64,000 nucleotides of DNA, taken from assembly GCF_051020515.1 (NCBI RefSeq), contig NZ_CP194857.1, positions 2,976,001 to 3,040,000 on the forward strand, in the 5' to 3' direction. The position numbers and the translations under genes are program-made. The notes beneath the pieces were generated by a model. The model worked only from the letters and a program-made list of their open reading frames with translations, was not told the DNA's origin and did not search any database. Below, piece after piece: positions 1-9,748 of the stretch. Positions within the stretch are counted from its first letter, which is position 1. Each line of letters opens with the position of its first letter. This stretch comes from CALKWS01 sp051020515. Its GTDB lineage: Bacteria; Actinomycetota; Actinomycetes; Actinomycetales; Beutenbergiaceae.

Positions 1-708
1 GCCCGCTCGGCACTGAGCGGGGCGTCGGTGATCCACATCCACGGCGGCCCGGAGGCCTCGGCCGACCTGATCTTCGCGCCGGTGATCCAGGCGCTCGCGG
101 CCACCGGACTGACCGTGCTGGTGCCGAACGTGCGGGGCTCGGCCGGATACGGCAAGCGGTGGATCTCCCTGGACGACGTCGAACTGCGGCTGGACTCCGT
201 CGCCGATCTGGCCGCGCTGCACGCCTGGCTGCCCGACCTGGGCCTGGACCCGGGCAGGTCGGCGCTGTGGGGTGGTTCCTACGGCGGCTACATGGTGCTC
301 GCCGGGCTCTCGATGCAGCCGCAGTTATGGGCCGCCGGGGTGGACATCGTCGGGATGAGTTCCCTGGTGACCTTCCTGGAGAACACCTCCGACTACCGCC
401 GGGCCTACCGGGAGCGGGAGTACGGCACGCTCGAACAGCACCGGGCGTTCCTGGAGAAGGCATCCCCGATCACCTATCTGAACCAGATCAGGGCACCGTT
501 GTTCATCATCCACGGCGCCAACGACCCCCGGGTACCGCTGAGTGAGGCCGAGCAGATCCAGGAGGCCCTGGAGGCCTCCGGAGTGCCCAACGATCTGCGT
601 GTTTATCACGACGAAGGCCACGGGCTGTCCAAGCGGTCCAACCGGCTGGACGCCTATCCCGCGGCGCTGGACTTCCTGCGCACCCACCTGGCGGTTCCGC
701 AGCACTGA
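1..708 (+). CDS. S9 family peptidase (prolyl oligopeptidase type), C-terminal part
   Basis: Partial at the 5' end: the frame is open from base 1, so only about the last 235 residues are present. This is the alpha/beta-hydrolase catalytic domain of a prolyl oligopeptidase/acylaminoacyl peptidase, which cleaves short peptides in the cytoplasm. Visible motifs are HIHGGPE (oxyanion loop), the nucleophile elbow GGSYGG, the acid in HGANDPRVP and the histidine in DEGHGLSK. All three catalytic residues are present in the usual order. The missing N-terminal part would be a beta-propeller in this family. The gene converges on the PLP enzyme gene on the other strand. The exact substrate cannot be told. 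Confidence 0.9.
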   Translation, partial: ARSALSGASVIHIHGGPEASADLIFAPVIQALAATGLTVLVPNVRGSAGYGKRWISLDDVELRLDSVADLAALHAWLPDLGLDPGRSALWGGSYGGYMVLAGLSMQPQLWAAGVDIVGMSSLVTFLENTSDYRRAYREREYGTLEQHRAFLEKASPITYLNQIRAPLFIIHGANDPRVPLSEAEQIQEALEASGVPNDLRVYHDEGHGLSKRSNRLDAYPAALDFLRTHLAVPQH

Positions 709-774
709 GGGTGGGCAAGCCCAGGCGCGCCGGGCACGGACGTGGCCGCACCGGCTCGGGCGTGCCGGCGGGTC

Positions 775-1996
775 TCAGCCGTCCTGCGCGGCGGCGACGG
801 CCAGAGCCTGGAACAGGTCGGCAGCGAGATCCTCGACGTTCTCGATACCCACGCTCAGGCGCACCAGGTTCTCCGGCACCCCGTCGGGCTCGGTGGGGAT
901 GCGGCGACGGCGCTCCAGCAGCGACTCCACCCCGCCCAGGCTGGTCCCGGGCATCCACAGCCGCACCGACTCCACCAGCGCCTGTGCTCCCGCCCGGCCG
1001 CCACGCGGGCGCACCGTGATGACCGACCCGAAGGTGTCCAGCTGCGCGGCGGCGCGCTGATGCTGGGGGTGGGAGGCCAGCCCCGGGTAGCCCACCTCGA
1101 CCACGTGCTCATGACCTTCCAGCCGGGCCGCCAGTTCGGCTGCGTTCGCGCTGGCGCGCTCCAGCCGCAGCGCCAGGGTGCGCAAGCCACGCAGGGCCAG
1201 CCAGGCCTCCCACGGCCCGGGGATCGCTCCGCCGAGGGTGCGGCGGGCACGGATGGCCGCGGCGACGTCCGCGTTGTTGCTCAGTGCCGCCCCGATCAGC
1301 ACGTCGGAGTGGCCGGCCAGGTGCTTGGTGACCGAGTGGACCACCACATCGGCCCCGTGGGCCAGGGGCCGCTGCCCCAACGGCGTGGCGAAGGTGTTGT
1401 CCACCACCACCAGGGCGCCCAGCGTGTGGGCGCCCTCGATCAGCACCGGTAGGTCGGCCACCTCCAGCATCGGGTTCGTCGGAGACTCCACCCACAGCAC
1501 CACCGGCGCCCCGGGGCCCAGGTCGGCCGGGGCGGTGGCGTCGTCGTCGGCCGCCTCCCGCAGCGCCGCGAGCACTGTCTCGGTCCGCGCGATCGGAACC
1601 TGGTGCACCCGCACCCGGCTGCGCCGGGTGAGGTCGTGACCCGCCTCGATGGTGGCGTTGTAGGCGTGGGTCGGCAGCACCAGGTGCCCGCCCGGGGCCA
1701 CCAGGGTCAGCGCGGCGTCGATCGCACCCATCCCGGAGGAGAACACCACGGCGGGTTCGGCGGGCGCCCTCGAGCAGGGCGAGTGCCTCCTCCAGCGGCT
1801 CCCATGTCTCGGTGCCGTGGCGGGTGTAGACCCGCTGACCGGACCCGAGTTGCGCGGCGGTGCTGACGTAGGTGGAGGACAGCACCACCGGGGGGTTGAC
1901 CGGGGCCTGCTCGGTGCGCGCCGGTCGGCCGGCTGCGACCACCTGGGTATCGGGGCGCCAGCCGGAACCGGGGCGGGCGGGCGTGTCGTTGTCCAT
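775..1996 (-). CDS. Cystathionine gamma-synthase/lyase-type PLP enzyme (frameshifted)
   Basis: Trans-sulfuration enzyme of the Cys/Met metabolism PLP family, about 407 residues, a normal length. The N-terminal part (start MDNDTPARPG, 1996) and the rest lie in different frames. The switch is near 1762-1768, where removing one C from a CCC run restores the reading LLEGAAEPAVVFSSGMGAID. The PLP lysine is in SVTKHLAGHSD; the cofactor-binding SSGMGAI and the VVDNTFATP segment are typical. It may act in cystathionine synthesis or cleavage; motif reading cannot separate CGS, CGL and related lyases. It is divergent from ddl with about 40 bp between starts. The frameshift is probably a sequence error. 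Confidence 0.85.
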
Positions 1997-2036
1997 CGGG
2001 CCAGACTAGGAGTGTCGAAGGGTATTACGCTCAACG

Positions 2037-3298
2037 GTGATGAGTGATTCCAGGATTCGAGTGGCCGTGGTCTTCGGGGGCGCCAGTAGCGAGCATGCGA
2101 TCAGTTGTGCGACCGCTGCAGGGGTGCTGGGCGCGATCGATCGGGACCGTTTCGAGGTGGTGCCGATCGGGATCTCACCCAAGGGGGAGTGGGTGTTGGC
2201 CGCTGATGATCCGCAGCGGTGGGCGCTGGACTCCGGTGGGACCGGGCAGCCCGCCACCGATGCGGCGGTGCCCGACGGCGGCAACCCCGGTGCGGGCGAG
2301 GCCAGTGAGGGCGAGGCCAGTGATGGCAACCCCGGTGACGTCCGGACCGACCCGGGCCCGCAGGCCCCCGGGGCGGGCGCGCCGCGCGGCCCGGTGGTGG
2401 GGGCCGAGCACGGACTGGTCACGCTCCCGCTGGGGGACGGCACGCAGGGGCCGACCGTGACCGCGCCGGGTCAGGTGCCCAGGGAACTGGCCGCCGTCGA
2501 TGTGGTGTTCCCGCTCCTGCACGGCCCGTTCGGGGAGGACGGCACCGTGCAGGGTCTGCTGGAACTGGCCGGCCTGCCCTACGTCGGCTCGGGTGTCCTG
2601 GCCTCGGCGGTGGGGATGGACAAGCACTACATGAAGGTGGTGCTGCGCGACGCCGGCCTACCGGTGGGACCGTGGCTGACGGTCACCCCGCGGCGATGGG
2701 CCGAGCACCCCGATGAGGTGACCGCCGCCGCGGGGGAGCTGGGCTGGCCGGTGTTCGTCAAACTGCCCGGGCCGGATCGAGCGTGGGGGTGTCGAAGGTC
2801 GAGGGACCCCAGGGGCTGGCCGAGGCGATCACGCTGGCCCAGGCCAGTGACCCGAAGGTGTTGATCGAGGCGGCGATAGCCGGCCGGGAGATCGAGTGCG
2901 CGGTACTGGGCGGACGCGATGGTGGCCCGCCGCGCACCACCGTGCCCGGGGAGATCGTGGTGGGTTCGGACGGCGGGTTCTACGACTTCGAGACCAAGTA
3001 CTTCGACCCCGGCGCGGCCGAACTCCTCTTCCCCGCCGACGTGCCCGAGGTCGTGGTGGACCAGGCGCGGGACCTGGCCGCGCGCACCTATGAGGCGCTG
3101 GGGTGCGAGGGCCTGGCCCGGGTGGACTTCTTCTACACCACCGAGGGGACGTTGTTGGTCAACGAGATCAACACCATGCCCGGGTTCACCCCGTTCTCGA
3201 TGTTCCCGATGCTCTGGCAGCGCTCCGGGATGACCTACCCCGAGTTGATCACCGAACTGCTCGACCTCGCCCTGCAGCGCCCGGTCGGCCTTCGCTGA
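2037..3298 (+). CDS. ddl: D-alanine--D-alanine ligase (frameshifted)
   Basis: ATP-grasp ligase that joins two D-alanines for peptidoglycan. The N-terminus VAVVFGGASSEHAIS is the family signature; GVLASAVGMDKHYMK, GREIECAVLGG and LLVNEINTMPGFTPFSM follow in order. The frame breaks near 2766-2768: adding one C to a CCC run gives KLPRAGSSVGVSKVE, the expected ATP-binding loop. Merged length is about 420 residues, longer than usual (roughly 340-375). The excess is a Gly/Asp/Glu/Pro-rich insert at about residues 65-125 containing a short GEAS repeat. GTG at 2037 and ATG at 2040 are both possible starts. DUF3515 and thiL follow, as in many actinobacteria. Confidence 0.93.
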
Positions 3299-3309
3299 GC
3301 GATCGCCGG

Positions 3310-3801
3310 TCAGCCCCGCTCCCGGCCGATCTGCACCTGACGCACCGCCTGGGCCAGCAACGCCAGCACCACCACCCCCAGCAGCACGTAACTAGTGCGC
3401 CACTGGACCCCGAGGAAGGCCACCACCACCAGGACCACGCTCGTGGCGATCACGGTGTCGCGCCACGCTGCCGCGGTGGCCCGGTCGCTCCAGCCCGGGT
3501 CGTCGGCCGACCCGCGTGGCCCGCCTCCGGGCCGGGAACCGGCGCCGCGTGCAGCACCCTTGGCCGAGCCCGCGCCCGTGGCACGCGTACCGGCACCGCC
3601 GCCGGTCGGCGCGGAGCCGAACAGGATCCAACCCAGCACCGTCAGCGGGACCGCGAGCACGCCCGCCACGACGGCCAGCGTGAGCAGGTAGGCCCCGGGG
3701 TTGGCCCCGGCGGCGATCACACCGACGGCCACCGCCAGCACGATGGCCGAACACACCGCCGGCACCCGTCGTCGCATCATGGTCACGTCCCGTCCCTCCA
3801 C
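3310..3801 (-). CDS. Small membrane protein of unknown function
   Basis: 163 residues with a hydrophobic N-terminal pair of helices (about residues 15-65), a Gly/Ala/Ser-rich linker (about 70-105) and two more helices (about 115-150), ending in a basic tail. The hairpin-linker-hairpin layout suggests a four-helix integral membrane protein. A second start, MMRRRVP at about 3780, is as likely as the first. It ends 11 bp from the stop of ddl on the opposite strand and lies just downstream of the DUF3515 lipoprotein gene on the same strand. I do not recognise a family beyond a general resemblance to short actinobacterial membrane proteins at this position. Confidence 0.6.
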   Translation of the reverse strand: MEGRDVTMMRRRVPAVCSAIVLAVAVGVIAAGANPGAYLLTLAVVAGVLAVPLTVLGWILFGSAPTGGGAGTRATGAGSAKGAARGAGSRPGGGPRGSADDPGWSDRATAAAWRDTVIATSVVLVVVAFLGVQWRTSYVLLGVVVLALLAQAVRQVQIGRERG

Positions 3802-3844
3802 TCACGTCGCGGCCACCCCGGATCCGGCGCGCTCGCACCGCCAC

Positions 3845-4348
3845 TCACAGCAGGTCCTCCTCCAGGCTCAGGCACTCCCTGGTCTGGGGCACCAGCGTGA
3901 TCGCCGGCGCCAGGTCGGACAGGATCGCGTCGTGACCCTGCCCCTCCCACTGTTGCGGGACCTGCACCTCCACCGCGGGTGAGCGCCCGAACGTGGTGAG
4001 CGTGAGCACGTCGGCCTGCCCGTCCTCGGGTTCGCGCATCACCCAGTCCACGGCCGGCCCGTCCGGGCTGGTGACGGTGACGCAGTGCTCGGTGGTGGGG
4101 CCCAGCACCTCCACCCCGCAGCGCAGCGTGATCGGCGGGTCGCCCCAGGCGCGGGTGGACTGGGAGGTGGTGGAGCGCCGTTCCAGCCCACCCAACTCGT
4201 GCGGGGTGGCGCGCAGCACCTCGGCACACATCGGGTCCGAGGCGTGCGGGCCCGGGGCCACGGTTGCGACCGGGGTGCACCCGGCCAGCACCACCGCACC
4301 CGCCGCCAGGCCCCCGGCGACACCCAGTACTCGCCGCAGCACACCCAT
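3845..4348 (-). CDS. DUF3515-family lipoprotein
   Basis: 167 residues starting MGVLRRVLG. A lipoprotein signal peptide with lipobox VLAGC (Cys about residue 24) predicts attachment to the outer face of the membrane. The rest is a small domain with several cysteines (MCAEVL, LRCGVEV, EHCVTV, ECLSLE) that could form disulfides outside the cell. The position between ddl and thiL, on the opposite strand to both, is where DUF3515 proteins are usually found in actinobacteria. The function of the family is unknown. Longer upstream starts in this frame run antisense through thiL and were rejected. Confidence 0.8.
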   Translation of the reverse strand: MGVLRRVLGVAGGLAAGAVVLAGCTPVATVAPGPHASDPMCAEVLRATPHELGGLERRSTTSQSTRAWGDPPITLRCGVEVLGPTTEHCVTVTSPDGPAVDWVMREPEDGQADVLTLTTFGRSPAVEVQVPQQWEGQGHDAILSDLAPAITLVPQTRECLSLEEDLL

Positions 4349-4417
4349 GTCCCCACCGTATCGGTGACCAGCGGTGCACTTGCTGGTCCGGATCACGGTG
4401 GGCGATACCCTGGCCGG

Positions 4418-5463
4418 ATGCGCGTGGGTGAGATCAGCGAGACCGATCTGCTCGCCCGGATAATCCCGCGGCTGCCCCGTGGACGGACCACCCTGGTGGG
4501 CCCCGGCGACGACGCGGCCGTCCTGGCCGGGTCCGCAGCACCGCAGGTGGTCACCACCGACGTCCTCGTGCAGGACCGCCACTTCCGGCTGGGCTGGGGC
4601 ACCGGCGCAGACCTGGGGTGGCGCGCGGCGATGCAGAACCTGGCCGACGTGGCCGCCATGGGGGCGGTTCCCAACTCCTTGGTGATGGCACTGGTACTGC
4701 CCGGGCACGTTCCGGTCCGTTGGGTTGAGGACCTGGCCGAGGGGTTCGCCCAGGCCTGCGCACCGCATCACGTCGGGGTGGTCGGTGGGGACCTGACCAG
4801 CGGGGAACAGATCGCGATCGCGGTCACCGCCCTCGGTGTGATCGACGACGGCGAACCGGTGCTGCGCAGCGGAGCCCGCCCCGGTGATGTGATCGCCGTG
4901 AGCGGTGTCCTGGGCCATGCCAGGGCCGGGCTGGCGCTGTTGGAAGCAGAGCGGGCGGAGCCGGCGGATCTGGTGGGAGCCTTCCTGCGCCCCACCCCGC
5001 CCCTGAGTGCCGGTCCGGTTGCGGCGCGCGCGGGCGCGCACGCGTTGATGGACATCTCTGACGGGCTGGCCCGGGATGCCGGCCGGATTGCCGTGGCCTC
5101 CGGGGTGCTGGTGGATCTGGACCCGGCCGCGTTGGCCGCCGATATCGCAGCACTGGACCCGGTCGCCGCTCAGGTCGGTGCCGACGCGACGGCCTGGGTG
5201 CTCGGCGGTGGTGAGGACCACGGGGCACTGGCCACCTTCGCGCCGGCGGCAGCGGGCGCGCGGGGAGTTCGTCCGCACCTGCGGTGCGCACCCCGTCGGC
5301 GCATCCCCGTGGCGAGGGCGCTGCGCCGTCGTCGGCCCTTCCCGAGCAGTTCCGTCCGATCGGGCGGGTACACGCGGTGCCGCCGGGCCTCGCACCGGGT
5401 GTGCGCTGGGGCGGTGCGGACCTGCCACCGGGCACCGAGGGGTGGGATCACTTCGGGCGCTGA
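4418..5463 (+). CDS. thiL: Thiamine-monophosphate kinase (frameshifted)
   Basis: Phosphorylates thiamine monophosphate to the active cofactor thiamine diphosphate. Start MRVGEISETDLL at 4418. GPGDDAAVL near residue 30, TTDVLVQDRHFR, MQNLADVAAMGA, VVGGDLTSG and MDISDGLARDAGR are ThiL/AIR-synthase-type Mg-ATP and substrate segments; WVLGGGEDH marks the C-terminal lobe. The frame breaks near 5245-5262 and continues one frame back through EQFRPIGRVH to WDHFGR and a stop at 5461. The merged length of about 348 residues is a little above the usual 320-330. The break is probably a one-base sequence error. Confidence 0.9.
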
Positions 5464-5513
5464 GATACGGGCCGTTCAGGTGTGATTCTGCTCACAGTGA
5501 GATATCGTGTGGT

Positions 5514-5946
5514 ATGCGTATCTCAGAGGTAATCCGTCGTAAGGGCGCGGCCGTGATCACCATCCGGCCCGACGCCACCGTGCGCGACCTGCTCAGGGTG
5601 CTGGAGGAGAACGGGATCGGGGCGGTCGTGGTCTCCGAGGATGAGGGCGCAACCTTGGTGGGGATCGTCTCCGAGCGGGATGTGGTGCGTGCGTTGCATC
5701 GCGACGGGGAGTCGGTGCTGGAGGCTCAGGTGAGTGCGTTGATGACCGCCGAGGTGGCCACCCTGCCTGCCCGAGGACGATCTGGAGTCGCTCGCCCGGG
5801 TGATGACCGAGCGGCGTGTCCGCCACCTCCCGGTCGTGGTGGAGGGCCGGCTCAAGGCCCTGGTCTCCATCGGTGACATCGTCAAGCATCGCATCGACGA
5901 ACTGCAGGCCGAACGCGATCAGTTGGTCGACTACGTGCGCCGCTGA
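5514..5946 (+). CDS. CBS-domain protein (frameshifted)
   Basis: About 143 residues forming a tandem pair of CBS domains, a module that binds adenosine nucleotides and usually regulates a partner. First CBS: MRISEVIRRKGAAVITI to VSERDVVRALH. Second CBS: MTAEVAT to PVVVEGRLKALVSIGDIVKHR, ending in a short amphipathic helix. The frame breaks near 5760-5763; removing one C gives VATCLPEDDLESL, which joins the two halves cleanly. There is no attached catalytic or DNA-binding domain, so it may act as a stand-alone sensor. It follows thiL by about 50 bp on the same strand. Confidence 0.85.
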
Positions 5947-6033
5947 GCGGTCACCGGCTGGGCATCCGAGTCTCACCGCCGCGTAGTCAGCGTTCGAGAG
6001 GCCCGGACTCAGCGGGGCCGCCCTCGGACGCGA

Positions 6034-6065
6034 CGAAGCCGCCCACCCGCAGGTGGACGGCTTCG
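6034..6065. terminator. Rho-independent-type hairpin between the CBS gene and rpmB
   Basis: Arms CGAAGCCG (6034-6041) and CGGCTTCG (6058-6065) pair perfectly, with an inner CCACC/GGTGG extension and a short loop. It sits in the convergent gap between the CBS-domain gene and rpmB, so it could stop transcription from both sides. No long T run follows, as is common in GC-rich actinobacteria. Confidence 0.6.
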
Positions 6066-6123
6066 GCGAGAAGGTGCGCGCGGCAGAGGACTCAGGACGC
6101 TCGCGGCACCTCGAGGACGGGAC

Positions 6124-6315
6124 TCAGACCGCGCGGACGACCTTGCCGGCCTTGAGGCAGGACGTGCACACGTTCAGCCGCTTCGGGGTGCCGTTCTGGA
6201 CAGTGCGGACCTTCTGAATGTTCGGGTTCCAGCGCCGCTTGGTCCGGCGGTGGGAGTGCGAAATGGAGTGGCCGAAGCTCGGTGACTTGGCGCAGACGTC
6301 GCACGTGGCAGCCAC
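6124..6315 (-). CDS. rpmB: 50S ribosomal protein L28
   Basis: 63-residue ribosomal protein of the large subunit. The GTG at 6315 is chosen because AAGGAG lies six bases upstream and the protein then begins V/M-AATCDVCAKSP, as L28 does. Motifs: CDVC at the N-terminus, HSHRRTKRRWNPN, and CTSCLKAGKVVR near the end. The two CxxC pairs make this the zinc-binding (C+) form of L28. It is monocistronic here and divergent from recG across a 426-bp gap. Confidence 0.96.
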   Translation of the reverse strand: MAATCDVCAKSPSFGHSISHSHRRTKRRWNPNIQKVRTVQNGTPKRLNVCTSCLKAGKVVRAV

Positions 6316-6741
6316 GGGAATCTCCTTGGTTGGTCGTGTGCTCGTCACCTACTCATCGGCGACAGGCCTGATATCGGCAGGCCATCGGATGTTCCCGGGG
6401 GCCCGCGCGCCCATTCGGGCAACCGGTACAGGATACCGGCCCCGGCGACTGGTCACAACGCCATCCGGACCGGGTGCGTGGGTGAGAATGGTCACCTTCA
6501 CCTCGCCGGGTCAGGACAGCGGTGCGGACAGCTTCGTGGTGAGGACACCATGGGGCCGGCCCGGGGCTCATCGTAGCCAACTCGCCCGGCCCCGTAATCA
6601 ACCCGCCCGGCCGCACTACCGCCGTCACCCGCTACCCACGGCGCAGGGCGGGTGGATGCCTGCGACGTCGGTGGGCACCGATCGGTCGGTGGGCGCCGAT
6701 AGCATGGCGCCAGCCCAGCACATCCACGAGGAGGCTCAGGT
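6316..6741. other. Intergenic region rpmB-recG
   Basis: 426 bp between divergent rpmB and recG with no convincing gene in any frame. It must hold the promoters of both genes. The only clear structure is an 18-bp tandem repeat near the recG end (listed separately). Confidence 0.5.
6668..6703. repeat. Two tandem 18-bp units upstream of recG
   Basis: TCGGTGGGCACCGATCGG is followed at once by TCGGTGGGCGCCGATAGC (15 of 18 identical). Each unit holds an inverted ATCGG/CCGAT-like element. It lies 39-74 bp upstream of the recG start, so it could be an operator or promoter element; no binding protein can be named. Confidence 0.5.
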
Positions 6742-9057
6742 ATGCCGGGACAGGTCAGCCCGGGCAGGGCCCTCGAACGCGTGGTCGGACGCGCCGCGGA
6801 GCGTCTCGCCTCGTTGGGCATCCACTCCCTGCCGGACCTGCTCTATCACTTCCCGCGCAAGATCATCCCGGTCTCCCACTACTCCTCCCTGGCCGAGGTG
6901 ACGCCGGGGGAGTACGGCACCGTGATCGTCGAGGTGCAGCAGATCCACGGCAGGCCCACCCGTCGGCACGGCCTGCACCTGACCACGCTGGTGGTCACCG
7001 ATGGGGTCGAGACCGCCGATGCGGTCTTCTTCGGACGCGGCAAGGGAATGGAGTTCGCCCTCCGCAAGGCGGTCCCGCCGGGTAGCCGGGTGGAACTGTC
7101 CGGTGATGTGGACTGGCGTGGCGGGCGGATCCAGTTCAAGAACGTCACCTACGCCCCGATCGATCCGGATGAGGCACTGACCGAGGACGTGCGGAACCTG
7201 CATGCCGACCTCGCCGAGCTGGAGACCGGGCAGCGCCAGCCGAAGCGGCGGGAGCTCCGCCCGGTCTATCCCGCCACCGCCGAGGTGCCCTTGGACCTGG
7301 TGCGCGCGTCGATCGAGGTGGCCATGGCCCACCTGGACAGCGCCGGCTTGCACGACCCGATCCCGGCCGAGGTGCTGCGTGCCCGCGACCTGATGCCGCT
7401 GGCCAGCGCCCTGGAGACCATCCACAACCCGCCCACGATGACGGAGTACGAGGCTGCCCAGCACCGCTTCCGGTTCGAGGAAGCATTCCTGCTGCAGACG
7501 GCGCTGGCCCGCCGGCGCGCCGATATCGCCGCCTACGATGCCCGGGCGCGCCCGGGCCGCTCCGGCGGCCTGGTCGAGGCCCTCGACGCGGCGTTGCCGT
7601 TCGAGCTGACCCAGGGCCAGCGCGAGGTCGCGGCCGAGATCGCCGCCGACCTGGCCGACCCTCACCCCATGCAACGGCTGCTGCAGGGCGAGGTCGGCTC
7701 GGGCAAGACGGTCGTGGCCGTGCGGGCGATGCTGCAGGTGGTCGAGTCCGGCGGGCAGGCCGCGCTGCTGGCACCCACCGAGGTGCTCGCCCAGCAGCAC
7801 GCCCGCTCGATCGCCGACCTGCTCGGCCCGCTGGGGCGCGCCGGGATGCTCGACGGCGACGACGCCGGAACCCGCATCGTGCTGTTGACCGGGTCGATCA
7901 CCGGTGCTCGGCGCCGGCAGGTCCTGGCCGAGATCGCCTCCGGGGCAGCCGGCATCGTCATCGGCACGCACGCCCTCCTGCAGGAGCAGGTCCAGTTCGC
8001 CGACCTGGGCTTGACGGTGATCGATGAGCAGCACCGCTTCGGGGTGCAGCAGCGCGAGGCCCTGCGGGCCAAGAGCAACGTGATGCCACACCAGCTGTAC
8101 ATGACCGCCACCCCTATCCCGCGGTCGGTCGCGATGACGTTCTTCGGCGACGTGGAGGTCTCCACACTCCGCGAGATCCCCGCCGGTCGGGCGCCGGTCA
8201 CCACCCACATCGTTCCGGCAGCCAACGAGCGATGGCTCGCCCGGGCCTGGACCAAGATCGCCGAGGAGATCGACCGCGGCAACCGTGCCTACGTCGTCGC
8301 TCCGAGGATCTCCTCGGGCACCGCCGAGGAGAGCGCCGACCTGGTCGATGACGACGACGCAGGCCCGGCCGCGGCCGCGTCCCGTTCCGCCCGGGCCGGG
8401 AGGGCAGCCGGCCCGGGCGGCGGGCCCTCAGGTGCTCCGGCGCCGATGAGCAACGTCACCGACGTGGCGCAGATGCTCGCCCGGCACGAGTTGTTGGCCC
8501 ATATCCCCCAGGGCATGCTGCACGGCCGGTTGCCGGCGGAGGAGAAGGATGTCGTGATGGCCTCCTTCGCCGACGGGCGCGCCCCTTTGTTGGTCACCAC
8601 CACGGTGGTGGAGGTCGGGGTGGACGTGCCCGAGGCCACCGTGATGGTGATCCTGGACGCCGAGCGGTTCGGGCTGTCCCAGTTGCACCAGTTGCGGGGC
8701 CGGGTCGGACGCGGCAGCGAGCCGGGGTTGTGCCTGCTGGTCACGGCGGCCGAACCGGGCAGCCCGGCGCACGAGCGCCTGGCGATCCTGGAACGCACCA
8801 ACGACGGTTTCGTGCTGGCCGAGGAAGACCTGAAGACCCGCAAGGAGGGTGATGTGCTCGGCTCGGCCCAGTCCGGCCGGTCCCGCTCGCTGCGCCTGCT
8901 GCGGGTGGTCACCGACCGCGACATCATCGCCCGGGCCCGCGAGGACGCGCGGGCCCTGATCGAGCAAGACCCTAACCTGGTGCATCATCCCGAACTGCTG
9001 ACCGCGATCACCACGATGGTCGACCCCGAACACGAGGAGTACCTGGACCGTGCCTGA
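6742..9057 (+). CDS. recG: ATP-dependent DNA helicase RecG
   Basis: 771 residues. It remodels stalled replication forks and branches Holliday junctions. The N-terminal wedge/OB domain covers about residues 1-270. Helicase motifs: GEVGSGKT (Walker A), VIDEQHRFGVQQREAL (DEQH box), MTATPIPRSVAMT, VVEVGVDVPEA and QLHQLRGRVGRGS (motif VI). The start at 6742 follows GAGGAG. A Gly/Ala/Asp-rich insert of roughly 35-40 residues interrupts the second helicase domain (about residues 530-570), which is unusual for a conserved core. The stop overlaps the next start by 8 bp. Confidence 0.97.
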   Translation: MPGQVSPGRALERVVGRAAERLASLGIHSLPDLLYHFPRKIIPVSHYSSLAEVTPGEYGTVIVEVQQIHGRPTRRHGLHLTTLVVTDGVETADAVFFGRGKGMEFALRKAVPPGSRVELSGDVDWRGGRIQFKNVTYAPIDPDEALTEDVRNLHADLAELETGQRQPKRRELRPVYPATAEVPLDLVRASIEVAMAHLDSAGLHDPIPAEVLRARDLMPLASALETIHNPPTMTEYEAAQHRFRFEEAFLLQTALARRRADIAAYDARARPGRSGGLVEALDAALPFELTQGQREVAAEIAADLADPHPMQRLLQGEVGSGKTVVAVRAMLQVVESGGQAALLAPTEVLAQQHARSIADLLGPLGRAGMLDGDDAGTRIVLLTGSITGARRRQVLAEIASGAAGIVIGTHALLQEQVQFADLGLTVIDEQHRFGVQQREALRAKSNVMPHQLYMTATPIPRSVAMTFFGDVEVSTLREIPAGRAPVTTHIVPAANERWLARAWTKIAEEIDRGNRAYVVAPRISSGTAEESADLVDDDDAGPAAAASRSARAGRAAGPGGGPSGAPAPMSNVTDVAQMLARHELLAHIPQGMLHGRLPAEEKDVVMASFADGRAPLLVTTTVVEVGVDVPEATVMVILDAERFGLSQLHQLRGRVGRGSEPGLCLLVTAAEPGSPAHERLAILERTNDGFVLAEEDLKTRKEGDVLGSAQSGRSRSLRLLRVVTDRDIIARAREDARALIEQDPNLVHHPELLTAITTMVDPEHEEYLDRA

Positions 9058-9748
9058 GCCCACCCCCCTGGTACGGACCAAGGGCCTCACCCTGGGGTAC
9101 GGAGCGGACCTGGCCAGCCGGGTCTGCCCACCGGTCTCGGTCTCGGTCGCCCCCGGCCAGGTGCTGGCGGTGATCGGCGCGAACGGCACCGGCAAGTCCA
9201 CCTTCCTGCGGGCGGTGGCCGGGCTGCTGCCCCCGCTGGCCGGGTCGGTGCAGACCTTCGGGCGCCCGGTGGACGAACGCGCCGCGTGGTTCCGGGCCTA
9301 CACCGCGATGCTGCTCGATGAGGACTCCTACCTGCCAGCCCTGACCGTGCGCGAGCACCTGCTGCTGACCGCCCGTGGTCACGGCGTGAAAGGGGTGTCG
9401 GACCTGGTCACCGACCTGGTCGAGGAGTTCGGACTCACCGACCGTCAGCACGCCATCCCCACCGCGCTGTCCTCGGGACAGCGGCGCCGGCTGCTGCTCT
9501 CGGCGGTGTTCGTGCGGCCGCGCAAACTGCTCCTGTTGGACGAGCCGGAGCAGCGCCTGGACTCGGGCATGCGGGACCGCCTCGCGCAGCGCCTGGTTGC
9601 CGAACGGGCTGCCGGCGGTGGCGTGGTGATGGCCACCCATGACCCGGTCCTGGTGCGCCGGTCCGCTACTGCGGCGGTGCTGCTCACCGAGGACGGGGTC
9701 ACCCGGCTCTCACCGGAGGACGGTGCCCGGGCGATCGAGGCGCTGTGA
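9050..9748 (+). CDS. ABC transporter ATP-binding protein
   Basis: 232-residue ATPase subunit with a single nucleotide-binding domain. Walker A GANGTGKS (about residue 45), signature ALSSGQRRR (a variant of LSGGQ), Walker B LLLLDEPEQRLD and the switch histidine in MATHDP are all present. The GTG start at 9050 lies inside the end of recG, and its own stop overlaps the next gene by 4 bp (GTGA), so it is translationally coupled to the membrane protein that follows. The substrate is unknown; export is likely because no binding protein is present. Confidence 0.9.
   Translation: MPEPTPLVRTKGLTLGYGADLASRVCPPVSVSVAPGQVLAVIGANGTGKSTFLRAVAGLLPPLAGSVQTFGRPVDERAAWFRAYTAMLLDEDSYLPALTVREHLLLTARGHGVKGVSDLVTDLVEEFGLTDRQHAIPTALSSGQRRRLLLSAVFVRPRKLLLLDEPEQRLDSGMRDRLAQRLVAERAAGGGVVMATHDPVLVRRSATAAVLLTEDGVTRLSPEDGARAIEAL

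Noticed and set aside
6736..8208. Long minus-strand open frame opposite recG (490 codons), and similar ones at 9445-11349 and 14835-16943 (5' part)
   Set aside because: High GC makes antisense frames open by chance; composition is Gly/Arg/His/Gln-rich with no motifs, and the sense frames carry intact conserved proteins.
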